DNA of 16,996 bases from Jimgerdemannia flammicorona (GCA_003990745.1 RBNI01002973.1:1-16996), one strand, 5' to 3'. Positions 8,437-16,996 are shown, numbered from the stretch's first letter. Made by a program: numbers and translations. The notes: a model not told the origin generated them from the letters alone.

Positions 8437-9905
8437 CAAGACAGCCCCCTGACAAATTTTCTTCAAATTGGCCAAGACCCAGAGGCCGAGGTCCCAGAAC
8501 CCATAAGGCAAATGACCAAGAGATTCACTTACCGTGATGGACTTATCTACAGGGACCATGACAGAGTGGTTGTACCCAATAATGTTACTCTGCAACTCAA
8601 GATCATGCAGGAACTCCATAATACTCCTGCAGTAGAACATTTTGGTTTCGAAAAGACCTAAAACCTTCTCTCAAGAGAGTTCTATTGGCCAAAGATGACC
8701 AAGGATATCAAAGACTTTGTGGCCTCATGCAAGATGTGCCAAAGGTTCAAAAGTGGTAACAAGCCACCAGCAGGACTCCTGCAACCCTTGCCTATCCCAA
8801 GTCACAACTGGGACCAGATTGCAATGGACTTCATTGTCCAACTCCCCAAGACCAAGGCAGGATGGGATGCCATAGTGGTATTCATGGACCGCTTAAGTAA
8901 ACAAGCCCATTTTGCACCCACCAAGACCACCGCTACAGCACCAGAGATTGCTGAGATCTTTCTCAACCAAGTATTCAGGCTATATGGCATGTCTAGCACT
9001 ATCATATCTGACCGAGATGCCAAGTTCACAAACAACTTCTGGAAGGCATTTTTCTCCTTCCATGGAACCAAGCTGAAGTTCTCTACTGCCTACCACCCTC
9101 AGACTGATGGTCAAACCGAGCAAACCGACAGGACTCTCAAACAGATGCTTAGCATCTTCTGCTGTTACAAGCAAATGATTGGGACAAGTATCTAGCCCAT
9201 GCCGAGTTTGCCTACAATAACAGTCAGCAAACCTCCACAAAGAAGACTCCATTTTTCCTGAACCATGGTCAACACCCAAGGACCCCAAGTACTACTGCGT
9301 AATCAGCAGTCCCAGCAGCCCAAGATCTGGCTGAGACCATTTCTGACCTTACGCAAATGACAAGAAATGCTCTCATAGAAGCACAAGACTACTAGACCAA
9401 GTACGCAAACTTGTAGCGAAGAGAAGCCTCCTATAATATTGGTGACATGGTCATGCTTAGAACAGACCACCTCCACCCAGACACCCTGGCATAACAACCA
9501 GCCAAGAAACTCCGTGCTAGAAGAATTGGACCATACAAGATCGTGGAAAAAATCAGCGAAGTCAACTACAAGTTACAACTTCCCCACAATATCTGAGTAC
9601 ACCCAGTATTCCATATCAGCCAATTGGTAGACTACCATGAAAACCCATTCCCTGAGCATACAGTTCCACCACCACCTCCAATTAGGGTCAATGATCATGA
9701 GGAATTTGAAATTGAGGAAGTACTTGACCACAAGGTCCGCGAATATCCTAAAACAGTCAAGCATTTTTTCCTGATCAAGTGGAAGGGTTACCCCACCCAT
9801 AATGCCATCTGGGAAAAAGAAGAAGCCCTGAAGAATGCACATGAAGCCCTCCAGGACTACATGGAAACACTCACCCCCCAGCAAAGGAAGGAACTACAGC
9901 TCTAA
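8437..9905 (+). pseudogene. pol: pol: integrase with C-terminal chromodomain
   Basis: The HHCC zinc domain has His codons at 8617 and 8638 and Cys codons at 8728 and 8737. The catalytic core has Asp 8827 (AMDFIVQLP), Asp 9010 (SDRDAKF) and Glu 9118 (TDGQTEQTD), giving D-x35-E. A one-base deletion at about 9172-9177 shifts the frame just before DWDKYLAHAEFAYNNS; the remainder is read in the next frame to TAA at 9903-9905. The GPY-type region (RRIGPYKIVEKISEVNYKL) and VHPVFHISQL follow, then a chromodomain (about 9705-9860) with FEIEEVLDH, LIKWKGYP and IWEKEEAL. Two of the three usual aromatic-cage positions (Trp and Tyr of KWKGY) are kept, and the first is Phe. Stops are at 8659, 9300, 9393, 9414, 9492 and 9594. 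Chromodomains of such integrases steer insertion toward modified histones. Confidence 0.93.
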
Positions 9906-9992
9906 GTATAGGAGCATACAGTGAGCAAGAGGGATACCACATATTTTTATCTGGAAACATATAATACCAAACATTACAGAGAAAGGAACACT

Positions 9993-10121
9993 ATGAATAA
10001 CCAACAAGAAGATACCTGAGCAAAAGAACAATCTAGTACAGCACAGCAAAATGCATTTGAACAACTCTATTTCATGCCATCTATGTCATCTCCGCTGGAT
10101 GATGACGGATGCTTCATGTGA
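9993..10121 (+). pseudogene. Possible small ORF downstream of pol
   Basis: ATG at 9993, 42 codons to TGA at 10119-10121, with one internal TGA at 10017-10019 (a CGA-to-TGA change would explain it). The product begins MNNQQEDT and contains EQLYFMPSMSSPLDDDG. It is in the same frame as the chromodomain and lies 87 bases after the pol stop, so it may instead be an eroded C-terminal extension of pol. No family recognised. The frame may be chance. Confidence 0.25.
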
Positions 10122-10478
10122 AACTTAGGAAAGCCAATAATGTCGAAACCAGTCTAAGCCCATCCACATGATAGATATTGTTATTAGGAATTGCCTTGGA
10201 TTACAAGAAAAGTCTATTTCCGAGAGGTTTGAACCCCCAGCCATGACAATGGGAGCCCTTGCCCTACACAAGGATGGCCAGTCCTCGCAAATGCGCCAAC
10301 CAGACAAAAAAAAAGCAGACCAAGACCTGTTAACCCTGTGTAACCACAACTATGAGTAATGAGATCTTTGAAATCGGAATTTTCTCATGTGATCAGCACA
10401 TGCTCTGCTTACAGCACAAGTCATGCATTTTGCCAGAAAGCATGACCAAAGGAAGGTCACATCAGATGGGCGAATAAG

Positions 10479-10489
10479 TATAAATACCC
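10479..10489 (+). promoter_or_regulatory. Internal TATA box upstream of ORF3
   Basis: TATAAATACCC lies 72 bp before the ORF3 ATG, a suitable distance for a short 5' UTR. The same 11 bases form the core of the LTR promoter (3378-3388 and 11712-11722). This suggests that ORF3 could be expressed from its own transcript rather than as part of gag-pol. Promoter function is inference from position and word identity. Confidence 0.45.
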
Positions 10490-10550
10490 AAGGTAAGAAT
10501 ACCCTGCAACTCCCATCCCCCTTTCCTCACAAAGAAAAGACAAGACAAGA

Positions 10551-11381
10551 ATGCCTGCCACCCACCACCAAACTGCCCGCCGTAGCCAGCCCCTTCCAAG
10601 CCAGGTTGACTGCCTCTTTGGACATATCCAGGTTGCCATCCAAGGAAGGAACTGCCACTCAGAGGCCCTTAACCTCTCCAGCCAGGACCTAGAACTCTAT
10701 GTCCTCAACCGCCATGAAGTTATCGAAAGAGCCTACCTTGCCACCAGCTGCCTAGAGATCTGGCATGAATATGAGATTGGCCATCAACTCCTCCAATGGG
10801 CAAAGGACCTGCCCATGGACCAAGTCTCTGACTGGACTCACCTAGACAGGCACGAGCAAAGACTTGCCAAGAAGGTCCACCAAATCATGCACCATGCACC
10901 CTTTGTGATCCCCAACCTCAACTACATATAACTGAAGGATTTCCAGAACCTCTCTTTCCCTGAGGTTGATGAACTCGAGATTAAGGTAGCCCAAGAAGCC
11001 AACTCCTAGATCACCCTCAAGTCTACTGACTGCAAACCCTACTGGAGCCCCCTCCTGAATGACAACCCTGACCAATGGCTCCAAGGTCTCTCTGACCTCT
11101 TTGAAGGACCACCCATCTGAATGGATATTCCCAGGCATGAAGATCAAGAGCCCTACTTGGATGGCCCCAACTGCATCAGATGGAGATCCCCTACACCAGC
11201 ACCTATTCCAATGTAAGAACCATTTGCAGACCTCATTGACTTCTCTATCCTGGACAGCGAGCCATCTGCAACCACCACCCCCCCTGTCCCTGACGAAGAT
11301 GATAATAACCCTGAGGAGAATTCCCCACCTTTCTCTCCCCTGGTTCTCAATTTCTCAATCAACAAGGACGTTGATTTCTAA
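10551..11381 (+). pseudogene. ORF3: unknown protein in the env position, about 276 codons
   Basis: ATG at 10551 with A at -3 opens a frame that ends at TAA 11379-11381, overlapping the polypurine tract. Internal stops are TAA 10929, TAG 11007, TGA 11118 and TAA 11214. Between them the frame reads like protein to the end. The N-terminus is His/Arg-rich (MPATHHQTARRSQ), followed by a helical-looking middle (LNRHEVIERAYLATSCLEIW, HLDRHEQRLAKKVHQIMHH) and a Pro/acidic tail (PPVPDEDDNNPEENSPPFS). No signal peptide or membrane segment is visible, so it does not look like an envelope. I recognise no domain. Its fit between TATA box and polypurine tract suggests a genuine accessory gene of the element, or a captured host gene. 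Confidence 0.6.
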
Positions 11382-11392
11382 GGAGGGAAGGA
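11380..11392 (+). other. Polypurine tract
   Basis: AAGGAGGGAAGGA, thirteen purines, abuts the 3' LTR start TGTAAT. This is the expected primer for plus-strand DNA synthesis. Its first two bases belong to the ORF3 stop codon. Confidence 0.85.
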
Positions 11393-12190
11393 TGTAATAG
11401 AGCGAACAGATGGGACCTGACGAATGATGAATGATCATGTGACCTGGTGATGACGTCATCATACGATCGAGCATGGCATACGAACGAATGAACGATGTGA
11501 AACAACGTGGAAAAAACGATATCCAGCTTATCCCTAATAATCGGTGCTACAGCAACAGTTGTCATAGCTGCTGATCATTGCCTAGTAATTGAGATCCTGA
11601 GCACAAAGATATTCTTTACCAAAAACCACCTGACAAAGGTTGCGATTACAAACCTCATTATAGTTACCAAATTAGTCACTCATACTTAGTCAGAAATCAT
11701 GGACCAACTTGTATAAATACCCCCCAGTTTCTATCCGAAATAAAGTAGTTTTTTAGTTCAGTCCTTGATACAAGAATCAAGTCCCCCCCACACACACACA
11801 TTCTCCTGAGTCTTAGTAATGACATCTAAGTGACTCTAGTGTTTCTGACTAAACTCCAGAAGCCTAGCTAACTTCTGCCAGAACTGAGACCAGTATATAA
11901 ATCCCCAAAGACTTAAGTAAGCCCATTGAACCTGAATTCCAAGGCGAATTCAGTCTGTGTACAGCAAAGAACAAGACCCTCGAAATAGGGCACAAGAGAA
12001 AGACCTTTGAAAGATAAGGCACACAAGAAAGACCTTTGAAAGATAAGGCACTGCCGCTACAACTACTTAAAGTGAGCACTTTCTCAACTGAAGGCTTCTT
12101 GGTACACATTGTGTACTAAGTCCCTAAGTAATAGTCTACTTCCCTAATTATCCAAAGGATAAGAGAGGGATAGAAGTGAGAGTTATTACA
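11393..12190 (+). repeat. 3' LTR (798 bp)
   Basis: A gap-free match to 3059-3856 with about 42 differences, nearly all transitions. It keeps the TGACGTCA palindrome (11451-11458), TATAAATA (11712-11719), AATAAA (11739-11744), the 29-bp duplication (11989-12046) and the U5 hairpin (12098-12120). The E-box that is TCACGTGA in the 5' LTR is TCATGTGA here. It ends ATTACA and is followed by the GTGGG duplication. Confidence 0.95.
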
Positions 12191-12195
12191 GTGGG
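12191..12195. repeat. Target-site duplication, right (GTGGG)
   Basis: Partner of GCGGG at 3054-3058. The next bases (aaaggaggccatg) continue the LINE ORF1 codons GGA AAG GAG GCC exactly where 3058 left off, as shown by uninterrupted copy A (ggcagggaaggaggcc at about 523-538). Confidence 0.8.
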
Positions 12196-13337
12196 AAAGG
12201 AGGCCATGGGGAAGGAGAGGGACTGGCCCTCGGTGCTGATGTGGGGGGCCTTTGTCTGCAGGGTGTCAAGGGTGAAAGGGAGTGAGAAGGAGGAGGAGGA
12301 CTTGTTGGAGGTGCTGGAGGAGTTGGGTGGTGCTGTGGAGAGGAGGACGAAGGCCTGGAAACTGTACGAGGAGTTGATACATCTGGAGGTTGTGGGCGGG
12401 AAGCATGTCCATATGGATAAGAAGCAGTGAGAGCAGGCCCAGAGATACAAGAGGCAGAGAGAGCTATTGGCAAGTATGACAGGAGAGGTGAAGAAGACGA
12501 TGGTTGGAACTGAGGAGTCTGGAGGCACTGGAGCCAGTGTCTGGGCTGAGAAGGGAGGAGAGGAAGTAGAGGTGAGGGAGGCAGGGGCCGGGGGGGTGCA
12601 GGGCAAGGACCATTTCGCTGATGGTACCTTTGAAGTGTGGGAGCCAGAGTTGGATACCACCCCTCCCCCCACTTATCAGGAGGGGCCTGGTTGGGAAGAG
12701 AGGACTGATGGAGGATACGAGGATGCAGGGGGCCCAGCAGGTGTGCTTTGGGGTTCCTGATGTGGGGCAAGGGGGTCAGGTAGTGGTGGTTGGCGAGGAC
12801 AAGCTGGTGGATATTTCTGAGGAGGAGTGGGATGAGGCTGCCAGTGTAGGAGCTGACACCATGATGCTGAAAGCAGGGCGGCCAGGGACCCCAGGAGGGA
12901 AGGAGGTGGGGAACCTATTGTGGATGCGCAAGGTGATGGACAATCTCGCAGCCGAAGCTTTGGGAGAAGTGGACTTACAAGCAATGCCTGAGGAGCATTG
13001 GGCAAGGATTCTGCATAGTAATGGAATGGTGGAGGCACTGAAGGTGGAGATTCTGGGTATTTTCCTGGAGGAGGAGGGGTATGAGGTTGATGAGGTGAGG
13101 AGGGCAGAACTTGGGGTAGTTGCTGGTGAGCGGGCAGCCTACTGTTTGGCAGAGCATCATGGTTTGCGGCTCTGGCAGACAGCTTGTATGGAGTATCACA
13201 AGGAGTTTGAGGAGTGTGAAGATGGGGCTATGGTAGAACTTCTGGGAGCATTGGCAACACAGGAAGCAGGGGAGAGGGAGCTGGCTGCTGAACATGACTT
13301 GGACTTGGTGCAGGAGGAGTGGACTGAGGACTTGTAG
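12196..13337 (+). pseudogene. LINE ORF1, copy B, 3' part
   Basis: This continues the protein broken at 3058. It reads KEAMGKERDWPSVLMWG and then the Glu-rich possible coil (SEKEEEDLLEVLEELGG). TGA at 12428-12430 replaces the TGG codon of copy A. A C-tract at 12660-12670 is 11 bases long against 10 in copy A (994-1003), so the frame changes by one. After it the protein again matches copy A to TAG at 13335-13337. The C-terminal part is acidic (VDISEEEWDEAAS, EEEGYEVDEVRR) without recognisable catalytic motifs. ORF2 begins 31 bases later. Confidence 0.85.
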
Positions 13338-13368
13338 AGGATGAGACCAAGATATATCATTATTCCTT

Positions 13369-16300
13369 ATGAACAGTACAACCAACATTTTCTCTTTGAA
13401 TGTGAATGGGTTACGAGGTTCTGGGCAGTGCAAGAACATTTTTACTTGGCTCAAGGGATTGGAGGCTGATCTCTTTTTACTGCAGGATGTGCAATGTGAG
13501 GATGAGGATGATCCGGTAGAGTGGACTAGGGAATGGGGCAGGGCCACGGCTTTTTTTGGAAAGGTGGCGATTTTGGTGAGGAAGGGTAGAGGCGAATTGG
13601 GGGAAATCAGGAGCTGGGGTGATCGTTTGGTCTGGGGAAATTGGCATCAGCTAGGATGGGAATCAGTAAAGGTGGGCTCTTGCTACTGCCCTGCAGCTAG
13701 GGGTGAGAGGACTGCATGGATTAGGGAGCTACTAGAGGAGGGTATTCTTTTGGAGGAAGGGGTCGATGTGCTTGGTGGAGATTTTAATATGGTTCGGGAT
13801 CAGCATCTAGACAGGACTGATGGAGGGAGGAGTGCCGGGGGCAGAAGTGGAGGTCTGGATGCATGGGAAGAGGTAGAGATGTTGAGCTCTTTGGGGGACA
13901 TGGGCAGAACAAGGTGGGGTGATACAAGGGTCTACACGCATTGGGTGAATGGCTTGGGCACAAGGATTGATTGGATTCTGACGGCAGAGTGCTGGGGGTC
14001 AGATGTTTGGAAGACATTAGAGGTGGAGTGGTGCCCATGGTCTGATCACTGGGGACTTTTGGGGCAGGGGCAGTTTGGGGGGAGTGAAGATGGACCTGGA
14101 CATTGGTGCCTTAACTCCTCCCTGCTGGCTGAGAAGGGGTTGTGGGAATTGTGGGTGGTGGATATTTAGGCACGAGTTGTTACCTGGCGGCATGAGGGTT
14201 TGCCTGTGGTTGTCTGCTGGATGAGATTGAAAGAGGCTGCGAGGGTTTATTGGGGAGAGGCTTTTAGAGAGGCTGGGAGGCAGCAGAGGAGGCGCACGAG
14301 GTGTGCTTCCAATAGGCTGAGGAGATTACAAATGGATTGGGTGGATTTGCTTACTGTTATTGGGGTGGAGGATTGGAGGATTGAGAGGGCGAAATTGGAG
14401 ATCGTGGAACTACAACAGGTGTTGAGGGAAGAGGAGGAGACTCATATGCGGGGCATGGCTGCTAGACTATGGTGGCAGGGGCTTAAGGAGGGTGAGCGGC
14501 CTACTGGATACTTATCAAGACTTCTCAAAGCCAGGAGAGTGCGACATCGGTGGGATGGAGTCCTGGATGCTGATGGGGATATGGTACATGGCACACAACA
14601 AATCTTAGGGGTGTTGAAGAAGAGATGGCAGGGCTAGTGGAGTGAGGGAGAAGGGGGTGCTGATGAAGCGGAGATTGCAGACACACTGGAAGAGTGGGGG
14701 CCACCACAGATAGCTGGACTGGGGGATTTGATTTTACCAGTGCAGGGAGAAGAGATTCAGAGTGTCCTGGCAGCAACTAAAATAGGGATGGCACCTGGAG
14801 AGGATGGATTGCCTTGGGACTTCTGGAAGAAGATGGTTAATGTCCCTGGAGTTTTGGGTGAGATGGTTGCTCTCTGTGACCATGTCCTTCAGAGTGGTGA
14901 GTGGGTGGGGGAGCAGGATCTCGGGCTGGTGGCCTTACTGTATAAAGATAAGAGGAGAAGAGAAGACTGGAAGAACTGGAGGCCGATTATGCTTCTGGAC
15001 CTGGACAGGAAGATGGTGACTAAGGTGATTGTTGCGAGGCTGCAGAGAGTTGCCCAACAGGTGCTGGGAGAGGAGCAGTGGGGCTTTGTTGGGGGCAGAC
15101 TCATAAGAGATGGGACTGCGTGGGTTCATAGTGTGATTGAAGGGGCCCGGGCCTGTGGCCTGGATGGAAGGTTGGTCTTTTTGGACCAAGAGAAGGCCTA
15201 TGATCGTGTATGGCGGGTGTGGCTGGACAAGGTATTGGATCGAATTGGAGTTCCCCCAAGGTTTAGCGCCTCTATGTTGAGTCTACTGGAGAGCAGTCGG
15301 ACAGCTCTGACATGTAATGGTCACCGTGGGAGGGCATTTTCCTTGGAAAGAGGAGTTTCTCAGGGGGACCCTCTGTTCCCTATTCTCTATGCCCTTTCAC
15401 TGGAGCCATTGATGGATAGGATTCGCTGGAAGGTAGCAGGGCTCTCTATATATAGCATAGTGTGGAAGGTGGGGGCCTTTGCTGATGATATAGTGGTAGG
15501 ACTTGGGAGTGTGGCAGATGTAGCGGTACTACAGGAGACTGTAGAATGGTATGAGGCCCACTCGGGGGTGACGCTCAACTGGCATAAGTGTGAGATGATA
15601 GTGCTAGGGAATAGGCTAGTGGGTGGGGATGTCGTTGGAACAATTGTCTCTACTGGTGAGGTGGTACAGTATTTGGGCATCTTTCTCTCTGTATATGGTT
15701 CTGTCTTGCCATTAGGGTGGTGGGAGAGCAGGGTAAATATTTGGGGGGAGGCCCTTTGAGGATGGGGAGGTCGCCATATCTCTGTAGCAGGGCGAGTGTC
15801 AATTCTGAATATTTATTGGTTCCCCAAGCTGTGGTATGTGGCATATCACCTTGATTTCTTAGCATGGGTAGTGAAGAAGCTGATGAAGATGGCTAGGGAT
15901 TGGATTTGGGCAGGGAGGAGATCCCAGGTCAGTTGGGATACTCTTGTAAGGCCAGTAGTCAGGGGAGGTCTTGGGCTGGTGGACTTTCCTAAGAGGCTGC
16001 ACTGCTTGTGGGCCTGGTGGTTGAAAAGAGCTGTGGAACTGCAGGGCGGGAGTTGGGTACCTCTGATGCAGAAGGTATGGGAGATGCGAACATCTCCTCA
16101 GGGGTCCTCCAGTGATCTGCTCTCTTTATGGGGCTGAATGGAATTTGGCGACTGCGGTTTAAGGGCTTTTGGTGGGGCATGGCTGATGGAGCACACTGAA
16201 TTGGCCTGCGCTGGCAAGGCAATGAGGGGGAGGCAGTGTGGGGGCCTAGTATGTGGCATTGGGATAGATTGCTCCTAGGAGGTGCTCTACTTGCTACATT

Positions 16301-16996
16301 CGATATCGGGGAGGGAGTTGAGTGCCAGCAGAGGCCTGGCCAGGATCTTTGGCCAAGTGGCTAGCAGGTGGCAGGGATCGGCGAGGAGTGGAACTAGGCT
16401 GGGATCTGGTCTTGGAGCGCAGAGGTACAGAGGTGGCTTCCCCCCAAGTTCTGGGTGGTATAGTGGAGAATGTTGCAAAGGAATGTCATGCTAAATTTCC
16501 GTATGGGGCATTTGGTGGATGGTGGACAATTTGACTATGAGGAGTGCTTTGATATTGGGGGAGCTGGGGGTCAGATACAGACGCCAGAACATTGGCTAGG
16601 AGAGTGCGAGGTTTTGGGGGACTTTTGGGCTGAGATAGGAGATCGACTGGGTGTGGGGCATAGGCTGGTGGGGGAGGGAGGTCAATGGGAGGACTTGAGG
16701 TCTCGGCTCGTGGGTGGGGTGGGTGTAGTTGGCTCACTATAGGGTGGGTACTAGCAATATAGGTAGGACTAGCGGGTCATTGGCTTTTTGTATTTGAGGA
16801 GGGACAGTGGCTGGAGCTGTGAGAGAAGGTGTTAAGATGGGAAGGGCTATTGGAGGATTTGCTGACTGGTTGGTGGGTGGGTTGGGGTCCTCAGGGGGGC
16901 CGATGTCGTGGTCTGGTGGTGAGGATCTGTGAGCAGAGTGGGGGGAGGGTGGCGATAGTGTTAGACAAAGTAGTCTTTTGTCAGGAAGGGATTGGG
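13369..16996 (+). pseudogene. LINE ORF2: APE endonuclease, reverse transcriptase, C-terminal Cys/His region (3' end outside window)
   Basis: ATG at 13369. Endonuclease motifs are SLNVNGLRG, LLQDVQ (Asp at 13486 where Glu is usual), SCYCPA, GGDFNMV (Asp 13780), GTRIDWIL and SDH (from 14041). Reverse transcriptase follows with NWRPIMLLD, FLDQEKAYDRV (Asp 15184), GVSQGDPLFPILY, FADD (15478-15489) and GVTLNWHKCE. Near the C-terminus a CCHC-like region has Cys 16545, His 16590 and Cys 16605, but the second Cys is not seen. Such proteins nick the target and prime reverse transcription from it. Stops are at 14167, 14635, 15757, 16197, 16362, 16395, 16461, 16760 and 16820. One-base deletions near 16128-16136 and 16700-16735 move the frame twice; the last frame is open to the window edge apart from those stops. 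The RT catalytic residues remain intact. Confidence 0.9.

Larger units (their letters stand above)
9906..10550 (+). other. Spacer between pol and ORF3
   Basis: About 645 bp with no long reading frame. It holds a possible short ORF (9993-10121), a weak tRNA-like string on the minus strand (about 10208-10330), an E-box-like TCATGTGA (10385-10392) and a TATA box (10479-10486). I see no similarity to the LTRs other than the short TATAAATACCC word and the TCAYGTGA box. Confidence 0.5.
3059..12190 (+). mobile_element. Ty3/gypsy chromovirus-type LTR retrotransposon with dUTPase and extra ORF3
   Basis: A complete 9132-bp element: 5' LTR 3059-3856, primer site from 3860, gag-dUTPase-protease-RT-RNase H-integrase-chromodomain (3958-9905), a 3' accessory region with ORF3 (9906-11381), polypurine tract 11380-11392, and 3' LTR 11393-12190. 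It lies on the + strand inside ORF1 of LINE copy B and is bounded by a 5-bp target duplication. The RT-RH-IN order with a C-terminal chromodomain identifies the chromovirus branch of Ty3/gypsy. It is larger than a typical chromovirus because of the dUTPase and the 3' region. All reading frames carry stops, so this copy cannot move on its own. Its LTRs are nearly intact in structure. Confidence 0.95.
2082..16996 (+). mobile_element. LINE copy B, split by an LTR retrotransposon, 3' end outside window
   Basis: A second copy of the same LINE family lies inside ORF2 of copy A. Its visible parts are 2082-3058 and 12196-16996, separated by the LTR element at 3059-12190. The order is 5' leader, ORF1 (about 677 codons when the interruption is discounted), a 31-bp gap, then ORF2 running off the right edge after more than 1200 codons. 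No poly(A) tail or 3' UTR is reached, so neither the 3' end nor the LINE target duplication can be seen. The presence of a leader and the complete ORF1 start suggests copy B is 5' complete or nearly so. Confidence 0.85.

Noticed and set aside
3958..9905. Recoding of stop codons (alternative genetic code or programmed readthrough)
   Set aside because: All three stop codons occur in frame in similar numbers, at scattered sites inside conserved domains. Mutation of CGA, CAA, CAG and TGG explains them better.
10226..10235. Functional tRNA gene on the minus strand
   Set aside because: A T-arm-like word is present but no acceptor stem, no proper 7-base anticodon loop and no normal arm spacing can be drawn.
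10551..11381. ORF3 as a retroviral-type envelope gene
   Set aside because: No signal peptide, no hydrophobic membrane anchor and no Cys-rich ectodomain are visible.
1..16996. CRISPR arrays, bacterial operons, integrons or rRNA genes
   Set aside because: No spaced direct repeats, no ribosome-binding-site-led gene chain and no rRNA-like sequence. All coding signal belongs to eukaryotic retroelements.

Overview
The window is eukaryotic repetitive DNA, most likely from a filamentous fungus. It holds no host gene that I can recognise. I see a nest of three retrotransposons, all reading on the + strand. The fungal call is inference: it rests on a chromodomain Ty3/gypsy element, a compact two-ORF APE-type LINE, and divergence dominated by CpG-type transitions. 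I cannot name a species.

Layout. Bases 1-2081 are a LINE copy (A), cut off by the left window edge. It holds almost all of ORF1 (3-1670) and the start of ORF2 (1702-2081). At about 2082 its ORF2 is broken by a second copy of the same LINE family (B). Copy B keeps a short 5' leader (2082-2165) and ORF1 (from 2166). Its ORF2 (13369 to the right edge) carries endonuclease, reverse transcriptase and a C-terminal Cys/His region. Inside ORF1 of copy B sits a complete 9132-bp LTR retrotransposon (3059-12190). It has two 798-bp LTRs (TG...CA), a tRNA-type primer site, a polypurine tract, and a 5-bp target duplication GCGGG/GTGGG with one mismatch. Insertion order is therefore A, then B, then the LTR element.

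The LTR element is a chromovirus-type Ty3/gypsy. One long frame encodes gag with a CCHC knuckle, a trimeric-type dUTPase, protease, RT, RNase H, integrase and a C-terminal chromodomain. Two things set it apart. The dUTPase lies between the zinc knuckle and the protease. Between the chromodomain and the 3' LTR there is about 1.5 kb extra, holding a third reading frame (ORF3, 10551-11381) of unknown function. ORF3 has a good start context and its own TATAAATACCC box, an 11-mer also found at the LTR promoter.

All elements look dead. The gag-pol frame has 22 in-frame stops but only one frameshift. The two LTRs differ at about 42 of 798 positions with no gaps, and all but one difference is a transition, many in CpG context. 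This points to cytosine-methylation decay or RIP-like mutation, not random erosion.
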